A stretch of 64,000 bases of DNA from the NCBI GenBank assembly GCA_021793515.1, contig JAJYSP010000002.1, positions 62,001-126,000 on the forward strand, written 5' to 3'. Positions 25,009-32,860 of this stretch are shown here, in pieces. The notes beneath the pieces were generated by a model. The model was not told where the DNA came from. It made no database searches and saw nothing but the letters and a program-made list of their open reading frames with translations. Each line of letters opens with the position of its first letter. The stretch's first letter is position 1. Origin of the DNA: Actinomycetes bacterium (GTDB taxonomy: Bacteria; Actinomycetota; Acidimicrobiia; Acidimicrobiales; RAAP-2). The position numbers and the translations under genes were made by a program.

Positions 25009-25964
25009 CGGTCTTCCAGACTGATGAGGGCCGCGAGGTCCTCGGGCAGGGCGACCTCGAATGACGTCCACTCACCCGTTGCGGGGTCGTGAAACCCCAA
25101 CCGGGTGGCGTGGAGGAACACCCGCTCAGCCTCGAGGCGCGGCTCACGGCGGTGACCGTACCGGTTGTCGTTGACCACAGGATGGCCTATAGACGCCAGA
25201 TGGACGCGGATTTGATGCGTACGGCCCGTTTCCAGCTTCAGCTGTAAGACGGTCGTACGCGGCGACTCGAGCCGGGACAGGACCTCGTAGGCCGTCCTCG
25301 CCCACCGGCCGTCGGCCCGAACGGCCATCATGGTCGGGGTTCTCGTCGAACGACCAATCGGGGCATCGACAACCCCGCGCGACTCGGTCACGTGGCCCTC
25401 GACGAGTCCGATATAGATCCGCTCGATCGCACGCTCGGCCAACTGCTCGTGCAGTCGCTCGTAGCCGAGGGGCGATCGGGCGATCACGAGCAGCCCCGAG
25501 GTCCCTTTGTCGAGACGGTGCACGATGCCGGGGCGAGACGGGTCGCCCAACCCGCGCTGACGTAGCTCGTCCAGTTCGGGGTATCGCGCGAGTAGCCCCG
25601 CGACGAGTGTGCCCGATCGTTGGCCGGCTCCGGGATGGACCACCTGTCCCGGCGCCTTATTCACCACGATGAAGTCGGTCGACTCGGCCACCACGTCCAC
25701 TGACACCGAACCGTCAGGTTCCACCCAGCCGTCATCGATGTCGGGCAACGTGGCCACGAGCCGTTGGCCCGATACCAACGGCGTTGACGCTTTCTTGAGT
25801 GCCGCACCGTCCACACTGACCGCACCGGTGGCAATCACCGCCGCGATGAGCGCTCTGGGTCGTCCCGTCAACATCGCCAGTGCACGATCACATCGCACGC
25901 CGTCGAGACCGCCGGGTACCACGACATTGAGCCGACCGTCTTCGAACTCGTCGGTGTCGCTCAT
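25005..25964 (-). CDS. rluD: RluD-family 23S rRNA pseudouridine synthase
   Basis: A 319-residue enzyme converting uridines of 23S rRNA to pseudouridine. An N-terminal S4-like domain (RCDRALAMLTGRPRALIAAV) precedes the catalytic domain with HRLDKGTSGLLVIARS, which holds the catalytic Asp, and LKLETGRTHQIRVHLASIGH. I start at ATG 25964 (MSDTDEFEDG), which overlaps the lspA stop as ATGA. The much longer open frame upstream is out-of-frame lspA sequence. The stop codon shares CTAG with the convergent sigma-factor stop. Confidence 0.94.
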   Translation of the reverse strand: MSDTDEFEDGRLNVVVPGGLDGVRCDRALAMLTGRPRALIAAVIATGAVSVDGAALKKASTPLVSGQRLVATLPDIDDGWVEPDGSVSVDVVAESTDFIVVNKAPGQVVHPGAGQRSGTLVAGLLARYPELDELRQRGLGDPSRPGIVHRLDKGTSGLLVIARSPLGYERLHEQLAERAIERIYIGLVEGHVTESRGVVDAPIGRSTRTPTMMAVRADGRWARTAYEVLSRLESPRTTVLQLKLETGRTHQIRVHLASIGHPVVNDNRYGHRREPRLEAERVFLHATRLGFHDPATGEWTSFEVALPEDLAALISLEDR

Positions 25965-26431
25965 CGTCTCATCAACGTATCGCCTCGCAGTGCCACCACG
26001 AGCAGAACGACGAAACCGCAGGTAACCGCCATGTCGGCGGCGTTGAACACGGGGAACGAGCCGACGGCGATGAAGTCGGTCACCCGGTGGGGTGTGGCCA
26101 TGAGCCGGTCCACGACGTTGGCGACCCCACCACCGACCAGGAGCCCGAATCCCACCGCTGGAGCTCCGTTGCGAGCCCGTACCGCTGCGACCAAGAGGGC
26201 GAGCGCGACCACCGTCGTGACCACGGTCGTGACGAGCGGGCCCGATCGATTGAGCGAGAACGAGATGCCGGCGTTGTACTGCAGGCGCAGCCAAAGTGGC
26301 CCGAGCACGTGCAGCGGGCGTGTGAGGGTCCGGCGTGCCCAGGCCTTACTCGCCGCATCCACGACGAGTACGCCGAGGGCGGTGACCAGCACCGTGCGAT
26401 TAGGCGCGATCCTCAGCCGTTGGCGCGGCAC
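25961..26431 (-). CDS. lspA: lipoprotein signal peptidase II
   Basis: A 156-residue membrane aspartic protease that cleaves prolipoproteins after lipid attachment. Four hydrophobic segments are visible. The two catalytic aspartates lie in GGVANVVDRL and VFNAADMAV, and LQYNAGISFSL is the conserved Asn motif. The start is taken as GTG 26431, which overlaps the upstream gene by 19 bp; later starts are possible since no good ribosome binding site is seen. It is coupled to rluD by an ATGA overlap, a common pairing. Confidence 0.93.
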   Translation of the reverse strand: MPRQRLRIAPNRTVLVTALGVLVVDAASKAWARRTLTRPLHVLGPLWLRLQYNAGISFSLNRSGPLVTTVVTTVVALALLVAAVRARNGAPAVGFGLLVGGGVANVVDRLMATPHRVTDFIAVGSFPVFNAADMAVTCGFVVLLVVALRGDTLMRR

Positions 26432-27456
26432 GTCACACAGGTGAACACGGGCACCTGTGCCCGGAGTCGATCCTTTGCGATCGGCTCGTAACAGCTGTCA
26501 CAGCGCCCGTAGCTCCCATCGTCGACCCGTGCCAACGCGACGTCGATCAGCTCAATCTTCAGGCGCTCATTGTCCAACTGCATCTTCAACTGGTCGCGGT
26601 CGTAATCCGAGCCCGCGCTCGAGCCGTCTTCTTCGTCGTACTCCGGCCGCTCGCGCCCCTCCAGCAAGTCATTCACTGCGCTCTCGAGGACCGTGATCTG
26701 CTCCGCGGTGACCGACTGGGTCTCCAGGAGCAGCTCACGAAGTTCGGCGAGGAACGCAACGTCATTCGCGTAGGGCTTGGAGTGCATCTTGCGTTCCAGC
26801 GCCTCTTGACGCTTGCGCTCCTCGAGCTCACGGCGCTCCTGACGCTTCTGCTCCTCCTGGTTCCGACGCTCGATCTCTCGTTGCTTGCGCTGGCGTTCGG
26901 CCTCGACCGCCTTCTTCTTCGCCTCGATCTCACGGAGCTTCTTCGCCTCAACCGCGGCGCGTTCACGCGCCTTGCGCTGCAGTTCGTGCTCCTTTGCGGC
27001 GGCCTTGGCCTTGGCCTCACGTTCCTTTGCGGCGGCCTTGGCCTTGGCCTCGCGCTCCTTTGCCGCGGCCTTAGCCTTGGCCTCGCGTTCCTTCGCGGCG
27101 ACCTTGGCCTCGCGTTCGCGCTGCGCCTTGGCGGCGGCGGCGGCCTTGGCCTTGGCGGCGGCGGCCTTCTTCGCGGCGGCGGCCTTGGCCTCACGCTCGT
27201 GCTGTGCCTTGGCGGCGGCGGCGGCCTTGGCCTTGGCGGCCGCCGAGCCGGTGGTGGTGGCTTTGGCGGCGGCCGGCGTCTTTTTTCCTGGTGCCACGGA
27301 CTTCTTCGCGCCAGTGGACGTCTTGGCGGGCGCCGCCTTCAACGTCGTCTTCTTCGCCGTGGCCGCACTCGAGGCTGCCGCCGTCTTCTTCGCGACCGTA
27401 GGCTTCTTAGCTGCCTTTGACACGGCCTTCTTCGAACTGACGGGGCTGGCGGTCAT
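26413..27456 (-). CDS. histone H1-like/DksA-TraR zinc-finger fusion protein
   Basis: A 347-residue protein in three parts. Residues ~1-100 are Lys/Ala/Pro/Thr-rich (KKPTVAKKTAAAS, KKSVAPGKKTPAAAK), like histone H1 tails. Residues ~100-230 form a charged Ala/Lys/Glu coiled coil with an 11-residue repeat EREAKAKAAAK. The C-terminus is a DksA/TraR-type domain with four cysteines in GRCDSCYEP and FTCVTCR. DksA-like proteins bind RNA polymerase; the basic tail suggests nucleic-acid contact, which is inference. The start is ATG 27456 with AAGGAG six bases upstream. It overlaps lspA. Confidence 0.85.
   Translation of the reverse strand: MTASPVSSKKAVSKAAKKPTVAKKTAAASSAATAKKTTLKAAPAKTSTGAKKSVAPGKKTPAAAKATTTGSAAAKAKAAAAAKAQHEREAKAAAAKKAAAAKAKAAAAAKAQREREAKVAAKEREAKAKAAAKEREAKAKAAAKEREAKAKAAAKEHELQRKARERAAVEAKKLREIEAKKKAVEAERQRKQREIERRNQEEQKRQERRELEERKRQEALERKMHSKPYANDVAFLAELRELLLETQSVTAEQITVLESAVNDLLEGRERPEYDEEDGSSAGSDYDRDQLKMQLDNERLKIELIDVALARVDDGSYGRCDSCYEPIAKDRLRAQVPVFTCVTCRANG
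26991..27089 (-). repeat. three tandem 33-bp repeats inside the DksA-like gene
   Basis: Three adjacent 33-bp units (26991-27023, 27024-27056, 27057-27089) differ at a few third positions and encode the 11-residue EREAKAKAAAK unit. A degenerate shortened copy follows to about 27116. A further 39-bp Ala/Lys segment occurs twice, at 27121-27159 and 27202-27240. Such repeats can change copy number by slippage. Confidence 0.8.
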
Positions 27457-27514
27457 TGGGTACTCCTTAGGGCCATTGATTCGTGCTGGCCGACCCTAGC
27501 AGTCCCAGCCCTAA

Positions 27515-28264
27515 TTACGCGCGATCGTCAGGATCTGGCGTCTCGAAATGCATCGCTTGGGTCACCACCGTCTGTTGGGCCGTCGAGTCAAAGTCGGTGA
27601 CGGGTAGCGCGGTCGGCGCCGGCGCCGGCGCCGGCGCGGGTGCCGGTGCTGACGACTGCCCCCCCGCCGGGGCCGGGGTTCGCCCGCCCACGTGCAAGGT
27701 CGACTCAATCCAGCGTGAGAACTCGTTCAACGCGCCACTCAAACGGGTCCGCTCGATGTCCAATTGGCGCGTCAGCGTCTCAACGTCCTCACTGAGGCGC
27801 TGCTTGAGCCCGTTGAGTCGATTGACCTCGTCCTCGGCACGGCTGCGAGCCTCGGTCACGATCTGGCGTGCCCGTTCCTGGGCCGCCACGGTGAGCTCGC
27901 GTGACTTCTCCTCCGCCTCGCGCTGCGCGTGATCGATGAACTGCTGGGCCATGGCGATCATCGACGTCACCTGCTCGGCCCCCGTGCCGGCCGCACTCGG
28001 CGCCGGGCGCGGCGCCGCATGGGGAGCCGGCGCCGGTGCCGAACCGGCGTTCGCCCGTGCCGCCTCGAGCTGGTTGATCCGCTCGGCCGCCTGTCGCAAC
28101 TGTTGGCGCTGTTGCGCCAACTGGTCCTTCAGTTGACGCGCTTCACCTGACAAACGCTCGAGGAACTCATCGACTTCGTCGACGTTGTAGCCCTTGAGAC
28201 CGACCTTGAAGGCGACGGTATCGATGGAATCCAGGGCGGATCGGGCGTTATCGGTGCTGTCCAT
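27515..28264 (-). CDS. divIVA: DivIVA/Wag31 polar growth and division protein
   Basis: A 249-residue coiled-coil scaffold that marks poles and septa and recruits cell-wall synthesis. The N-terminal DivIVA lipid-binding domain shows VAFKVGLKGYNVDEVDEFLERL, followed by one coiled coil, an Ala/Pro-rich linker, a second coiled coil (VTSMIAMAQQFIDHAQREAE) and a C-terminal tail with an (AP)n run. I prefer ATG 28264 (MDSTDN) to ATG 28276 because TATGGT lies seven bases before it, the leaderless pattern seen elsewhere here. It is last of the ftsZ-side division genes. Confidence 0.92.
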   Translation of the reverse strand: MDSTDNARSALDSIDTVAFKVGLKGYNVDEVDEFLERLSGEARQLKDQLAQQRQQLRQAAERINQLEAARANAGSAPAPAPHAAPRPAPSAAGTGAEQVTSMIAMAQQFIDHAQREAEEKSRELTVAAQERARQIVTEARSRAEDEVNRLNGLKQRLSEDVETLTRQLDIERTRLSGALNEFSRWIESTLHVGGRTPAPAGGQSSAPAPAPAPAPAPTALPVTDFDSTAQQTVVTQAMHFETPDPDDRA

Positions 28265-28271
28265 ACCAGCA

Positions 28272-28277
28272 ACCATA
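28272..28277 (-). promoter_or_regulatory. -10 box TATGGT of a leaderless divIVA transcript
   Basis: TATGGT on the minus strand lies seven bases before the ATG at 28264, with no ribosome binding site. It also explains why the upstream ATG, which lies inside the box, is not the preferred start. Confidence 0.5.
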
Positions 28278-28340
28278 CCGCGCGACCACTGCGCGAACGT
28301 GGCTCGTCGTCCTCGCGAGACGAGTCGCGCCTGGGTGCAA

Positions 28341-28589
28341 TTAGATCACGGCGTTGATGATCTCCAACGCGATGATCGCGACCAGCACCGAGAAGTCGAT
28401 TCCGACGCCACCGAACTGCGGGCGCGGAAGGATCTGCCGCAACGGTCGTAGAACTGGCTCGGTCACGATCATGAGCGCGCGGCGCAGTGACGCCACGCCA
28501 CCCGTGCTTGACGACGGGAACCAGCTCAACAACGCGGCCACGATGAAGACCCAGATGTAGAGCGAAAGCAGGAGGTGGATCAGTCTCAT
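28341..28589 (-). CDS. YggT family membrane protein
   Basis: An 82-residue integral membrane protein with two hydrophobic segments (LLLSLYIWVFIVAALLSWF and a C-terminal VLVAIIALEIINAVI) around a loop with the family pattern EPVLRPLRQILPR. In actinobacteria and firmicutes (YlmG) it is encoded beside sepF and linked to division or osmotic adaptation. The start ATG overlaps the sepF stop as ATGA. Confidence 0.9.
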   Translation of the reverse strand: MRLIHLLLSLYIWVFIVAALLSWFPSSSTGGVASLRRALMIVTEPVLRPLRQILPRPQFGGVGIDFSVLVAIIALEIINAVI

Positions 28590-29179
28590 AGGGCGTCGAA
28601 CGAACGGTACCCCGAGGCGCGCAGCGACGCCCGGGCGTCGGTGCTGACGTGCGAGCCTTGTGGGCAGACCAGGTAGACACCCTGGTCCAGCGGCTCGATC
28701 TTTGCGCTCAATGCGTACGCCGTGCCCGACGCGAAGTCAACCAACCGTCTTGCGACACTCGGCTCCAACCCGGTCACGTTCAGCACGACGACTCGCGAGC
28801 TACGTAGGAGGTCGGTGATGCGCCGTGACTCGTTATAGGACTGCGGGAACAGGATCGCTGGCTCGTACTCGTTGGCGAGCGTCGCCGGCGGACGGGGCCG
28901 CGGGCTCGGCATCGGGCGCACGCGTGGCGGCTCGCCCGCGTTGTCGAGCACCGAGATCGACGACGGCCGTCGAGCGGCCTGTTGGGTCCTTGGGGGCACT
29001 GGGGCGGCTGTCGGCGGGTAGGGCCGACCCGCACCGGGCTGGCCCGGACGCCAGTCCGTCGGCTCTTCGTAGGCGCTCTCGTCGGTAAAGGGGCGCGCGG
29101 GGACACTCGTCGCGTAGTCGCCGTACTCGTCCTCGATAAGCCCGAGGAACCCCAACGCCTTTCGGAATTTATCTTTCAT
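28586..29179 (-). CDS. sepF: cell division protein SepF
   Basis: A 197-residue protein that anchors FtsZ to the membrane where FtsA is absent. The N-terminal amphipathic membrane-targeting helix (MKDKFRKALGFLGL) is followed by a Pro/Arg-rich linker and the conserved C-terminal beta-rich SepF domain (VVVLNVTGLEPSVARRLVDF, then SGTAYALSAKIEPL). The start is ATG 29179 with GGGGAG upstream. It lies between yggS and yggT, as in other actinobacteria. Confidence 0.94.
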   Translation of the reverse strand: MKDKFRKALGFLGLIEDEYGDYATSVPARPFTDESAYEEPTDWRPGQPGAGRPYPPTAAPVPPRTQQAARRPSSISVLDNAGEPPRVRPMPSPRPRPPATLANEYEPAILFPQSYNESRRITDLLRSSRVVVLNVTGLEPSVARRLVDFASGTAYALSAKIEPLDQGVYLVCPQGSHVSTDARASLRASGYRSFDAL

Positions 29180-29225
29180 CTGCTCCCCTTGCGGCTACCG
29201 CCCGAAACCATGTTAGGCCACCACG

Positions 29226-29906
29226 TCACGCAGCCACCCGCGAGCCGAACAGGGCCCGCCCCAGGCGAACCTCCGTCGAACCGTACTCGCACGCGAGCTC
29301 TAAATCATCACTCATGCCCATCGATCGCTCCACAACACCCAATTGATCAGCGAGTTCACGAACGGTCTTAAAGGCCCGACGAGCCCCCTCGATCGTGGGT
29401 GGTGCGACGGTCATCAGACCCCGCACGTCAAGTCCGAGCCGGCGAGCCTCGAGGACGAGCTCGGTTGTCATGGACACCGATGCCCCGCTTCGCGTCGCAA
29501 TATCGCTCACGTCAACTTCGACGTAGATCGTCGAGGTGGGAGCCAGCGAAGCGATCCGCGCGACCTCCTTGGCCCTGGCCACCCCACACAGCACATCCGC
29601 GGCTCGCGTGGCGCGGGCAATCTTGTTGGACTGTAACGCCCCGAGGAAGTGCCAGCGCACGGCAAGGTCACTGAGGGCCCGTCGCTTGGTCTCGAGCTCG
29701 ACAAGGTAGTTCTCACCCACCGTCTCGATCCCCGCCGCCACGGCGGCTCGCACGGCCTGTGGGCCAAACGTCTTGGTCACCGCAACGATGCGCACCTGTT
29801 CGGGCGCGGGCGACGAGTCCGCGATACGACGTCGGGCGAGCCGGACGTTCTCGCTAACCCGCTCGAACAGGCGGGCGTCAGCGGAGGAAGCTGGGGAGGT
29901 CGTCAT
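29226..29906 (-). CDS. YggS/YlmE family PLP homeostasis protein
   Basis: A 226-residue pyridoxal-phosphate-binding alanine-racemase-fold protein that maintains PLP homeostasis. The PLP lysine lies in [11 protein letters not shown]. Other family marks are [11 protein letters not shown] and [11 protein letters not shown] with [13 protein letters not shown]. The start is uncertain: ATG 29906 overlaps the end of ftsZ by 29 bp, and a TTG lies nine bases earlier. The usual YlmD partner gene between ftsZ and ylmE is absent. Confidence 0.9.
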   Translation of the reverse strand: MTTSPASSADARLFERVSENVRLARRRIADSSPAPEQVRIVAVTKTFGPQAVRAAVAAGIETVGENYLVELETKRRALSDLAVRWHFLGALQSNKIARATRAADVLCGVARAKEVARIASLAPTSTIYVEVDVSDIATRSGASVSMTTELVLEARRLGLDVRGLMTVAPPTIEGARRAFKTVRELADQLGVVERSMGMSDDLELACEYGSTEVRLGRALFGSRVAA

Positions 29907-30963
29907 CGCCGCCAACGTCGAAGAAGTCGTCGTTCGCGGAACTGAAGATGTCGGTGCGCGGCCCCTCGGTCATGACGGGCTGACTGGTCGTCGTCGGCAC
30001 GGTCTTGGCGGGGGTCTGGTGATCGAAACCGGCGGCGATGACCGTGACACGCACGGCGTCGCCAATCGAGTCGTCAATGACGCTGCCGAAAATGATGTTG
30101 GCGTCGGGGTGGGCCACCGAGTGGATGATGTTCGCGGCGTCGGTGACCTCGGTCAGGGTCACGTTGGACCCACCAACGATATTCATGAGAATGCCCCGTG
30201 CCCCGTCAATCGAAGCCTCCAGGAGCGGCGAGGTGATCGCCGCGCGGGCCGCGTTCACCGCTCGGCCCTCCCCGGTGGACTGCCCGACGCCCATAATCGC
30301 GCTACCAGCGTTACGCATGATGGCGTTCACGTCCGCAAAGTCGGTGTTGATCAGTCCGGGCACCGTGATCAGGTCGGTGACGCCGCGAACGGCCGACAAC
30401 AGCACGTCGTCGGCAATTTTGAACGCGTCGAGCATTGAGGTGTCGGCCGCCGTCACCGAGAGCAACCGGTCATTTGGGATCACGATCAGCGTGTCAACCT
30501 TGCCACGCAGAGCCTCGATACCCTTCTCGGCCTGGGTCGCGCGGCGCTTGCCCTCGAAGGAGAATGGCCTCGTCACGACGCCGATGGTGAGGATACCCAA
30601 CGAACGTGCGATGTCAGAGACCACGGGTGCGGCGCCCGTACCGGTGCCACCACCCTCACCGACGGTGATGAACACCATGTCAGTATCCTTCAACGCCTCT
30701 TCAATCTCCGAGCGGTGCTCCTCGGCCGCCTGCCGGCCGATCTCGGGGTCGCTGCCCGCGCCCAAGCCCCTGGTCAACTGGCGTCCAATGTCGATCTTGA
30801 GATCGGCCTCGCTGAGTAAGAGCGCCTGAGCGTCGGTGTTCGCGGCGATGAACTCGATGTTGCGCAGACCCGCTGCCACCATGCGATTCACCGCGTTGAC
30901 GCCCCCGCCTCCCACGCCGATCACCTTGATGACCGCGTGGTAGTTGTTCTGGCTCAAACTCAT
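29878..30963 (-). CDS. ftsZ: cell division protein FtsZ
   Basis: A 361-residue tubulin-like GTPase that forms the cytokinetic ring. The GTP-binding signature [12 protein letters not shown] is near residue 104, the N-terminal glycine-rich segment is [14 protein letters not shown], and the T7 catalytic loop reads [11 protein letters not shown]. The C-terminal peptide DDLPSFLR, the SepF docking site, follows a short linker, so the protein is shorter than many actinobacterial FtsZ. The start is ATG 30963 with GAAGGGGG upstream. A 116-bp gap before it likely holds its own promoter. Confidence 0.98.
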   Translation of the reverse strand: MSLSQNNYHAVIKVIGVGGGGVNAVNRMVAAGLRNIEFIAANTDAQALLLSEADLKIDIGRQLTRGLGAGSDPEIGRQAAEEHRSEIEEALKDTDMVFITVGEGGGTGTGAAPVVSDIARSLGILTIGVVTRPFSFEGKRRATQAEKGIEALRGKVDTLIVIPNDRLLSVTAADTSMLDAFKIADDVLLSAVRGVTDLITVPGLINTDFADVNAIMRNAGSAIMGVGQSTGEGRAVNAARAAITSPLLEASIDGARGILMNIVGGSNVTLTEVTDAANIIHSVAHPDANIIFGSVIDDSIGDAVRVTVIAAGFDHQTPAKTVPTTTSQPVMTEGPRTDIFSSANDDFFDVGGDDDLPSFLR

Positions 30964-31079
30964 GAAACCCCCTTCGGGCGACTCTACCTATTGTGACCCA
31001 CCGCGCTGGGCGTCGCGCGCGTGCACGACAAAATGTCATTGCAGGCTAGTCAGTGGCTCCATTTCGGTCAAATACCAAA

Positions 31080-31952
31080 CTACCCTGCCGACGGGCCCGA
31101 TACCGCGAGTTCACCCGGAACCCGCACGTCTACGACATCCCCGGGGCGTAACTGCGTGTGCGCGATTACCGAGGCCACCGAGACGAACTTGTCGGTGAGG
31201 TCAGTCGGTAGGCCCAGGATGAAGGTGACCGGCGTGGTGAACTTCAACGAGACCGAGCCACTCGCGGTCACGGTGATCACCGAGACCTGCGCCGCGAAGG
31301 CGGGTGGCAATCGGCTGGCGACCAACGCCGCATTGAATCCAGCGTGCTGGAAGGGCCAGCTGCGTTGTTGGGGATGCAGGTACTCCAGGGTCGGCAGGTT
31401 CGCGCTGAGGGGCGCCGGCCCGAGGTCGTGTCCCGTCGCGTCGACGTACTGCAACGTGTGGTTCGCGTCGAAGGCGACCGCCACGGGAGTGCGCTCGTGC
31501 ACCACGATCACCACGGTGCTCGGCCACCGTTTGGTCACGGCGACCGTACCGATCCACGGGAAGACCGCAAGCCGACGAGCCACCTGGGACGTCGCCACGT
31601 CGAGCAACGGTGGGTGCGTGATCAGCCCCGTGGCCGCGAGCACCGCGCCACGGGACTCGTGTCGAAGGCCGATCACCACGATGTGACGAACCCGAAAGAT
31701 CGACGAGTGCACGAGCCAGTTGAGCCCCACGCCAAGCGAGGTCAACACGAGTAGTAATGCGATCGTGTAGGGGAGCCACCGGCGACGTCGGCGCGGCGGC
31801 GCCAGTGCGTCCGTCGAGCGCACCCGTGACCGACTGCGGCGACCTCGGCGCGGCGCTTCAGACTCCACGGCCACGCGCCTCGAGGACCGACGAACTTTAG
31901 GCGCCCGCGACGGGGCACTCACGGACCCGGCGATCGGCTTTCGACGGCTCAT
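31080..31952 (-). CDS. ftsQ: cell division protein FtsQ
   Basis: A 290-residue bitopic membrane protein linking the early and late divisome. A very basic ~60-residue cytoplasmic N-terminus precedes one membrane segment (LPYTIALLLVLTSLGVGLNW), a POTRA domain (FRVRHIVVIGLRHESRGAVL) and the FtsQ beta domain (WPSTVVIVVHERTPVAVAFD). The start overlaps the murB stop as ATGA. The basic N-terminus, RRXRR-rich, is unusually dense in arginine. Confidence 0.93.
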   Translation of the reverse strand: MSRRKPIAGSVSAPSRAPKVRRSSRRVAVESEAPRRGRRSRSRVRSTDALAPPRRRRRWLPYTIALLLVLTSLGVGLNWLVHSSIFRVRHIVVIGLRHESRGAVLAATGLITHPPLLDVATSQVARRLAVFPWIGTVAVTKRWPSTVVIVVHERTPVAVAFDANHTLQYVDATGHDLGPAPLSANLPTLEYLHPQQRSWPFQHAGFNAALVASRLPPAFAAQVSVITVTASGSVSLKFTTPVTFILGLPTDLTDKFVSVASVIAHTQLRPGDVVDVRVPGELAVSGPSAG

Positions 31953-32860
31953 CGGGTGTCCTCGAAGCCAAAGAACCGATTCTCCGCAACGAGGGTCACA
32001 CCCGCCTCATCCAGCACCCGAGCGCTCACCAGTTTGATGAGTCGGTGGACGTCGTCAGCGGACCCCCCAGGATCGGCGATGATGAAGTTCGCGTGCTTTT
32101 CGCTCACCATGGCGCTGCCGAGACGCAGCCCCTTGCAGCCGGCGACCTCGATGAGCCGCCCGGCGTGATCGTGTTCGGGATTGCGGAACACGCTGCCCGC
32201 GTTGGCCCCGCCGGGCTGATGTTCGCGCCGCCAGCGCACGATCTCGCTCAACCGGGCCCGCGACTCCTCGATATCGCCCTTGACCAGCGATAGTGTCGCA
32301 AAGAGCACAACGTCGCCACCACCCACGGCACTGGAGCGATAGCCGAAGGCGAGCTGACCGTGTTCCCAGGTGACCACGCCACCCTCGTGCCAGAGTTCCA
32401 CTGAGGTAACGCTCGCGTCCATGTCGGACCCGTGTCCACCGGCGTTCATCGCCACTGCGCCGCCGACGGAGCCTGGCACCCCGACGGCCCACTCGAAACC
32501 GGCAATCCCCTCGGCGACGAGTCGACGCGCCATCACTGGCAGATCGAGGCCACCACCGGCGACGACCGCGACCGATCCCGCGTCCTCCGTCCACGTCACG
32601 CTCGTAAAGTCCCCGACCAGTCGGATCGCGATGGCGTCATGTTCACCCTCGGCGACGAGCAGGTTCGACCCGTTGCCGATGACCACGACCTCAAGCCCCG
32701 TTGACTCGACCAGTGGCAGCAGTTCGAGCACGTCCGCCATCGACGTGAGCGTCACGAGGGCGCGCACGGAACCTCCGACCCGATACGTCGTCAGCGGCCC
32801 GACCAGCGCGTGCTCGAGCACCCGCGCGCCGCCGACGCGGATGAGTTGGTCCAGACTCAC
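31949..32860 (-). CDS. murB: UDP-N-acetylenolpyruvoylglucosamine reductase
   Basis: A 303-residue FAD/NADPH enzyme making UDP-N-acetylmuramate. FAD-binding and catalytic segments seen are TYRVGGSVRALV, VIGNGSNLLVA, GVPGSVGGAVAMNAGGHG and GSVFRNPEHDHAGRLIE, which holds the catalytic Ser, with a Glu-containing C-terminal segment. Length fits the shorter type II enzymes. The start is GTG 32860, which overlaps the murC stop (GTGA). Confidence 0.96.
   Translation of the reverse strand: MSLDQLIRVGGARVLEHALVGPLTTYRVGGSVRALVTLTSMADVLELLPLVESTGLEVVVIGNGSNLLVAEGEHDAIAIRLVGDFTSVTWTEDAGSVAVVAGGGLDLPVMARRLVAEGIAGFEWAVGVPGSVGGAVAMNAGGHGSDMDASVTSVELWHEGGVVTWEHGQLAFGYRSSAVGGGDVVLFATLSLVKGDIEESRARLSEIVRWRREHQPGGANAGSVFRNPEHDHAGRLIEVAGCKGLRLGSAMVSEKHANFIIADPGGSADDVHRLIKLVSARVLDEAGVTLVAENRFFGFEDTR

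Noticed and set aside
25965..26294. 110-codon N-terminal extension of RluD
   Set aside because: It is lspA read out of frame; the ATG overlapping the lspA stop is the sound start.
26991..27240. Tandem repeats considered as a CRISPR-like or noncoding array
   Set aside because: The units abut without spacers and keep an 11-residue coding pattern, so they are coding repeats.
26885..27499. 204-codon Ala/Phe-rich plus-strand frame opposite the DksA-like gene
   Set aside because: Its apparent hydrophobic repeats are the mirror of the Lys/Ala/Glu repeats on the coding strand.
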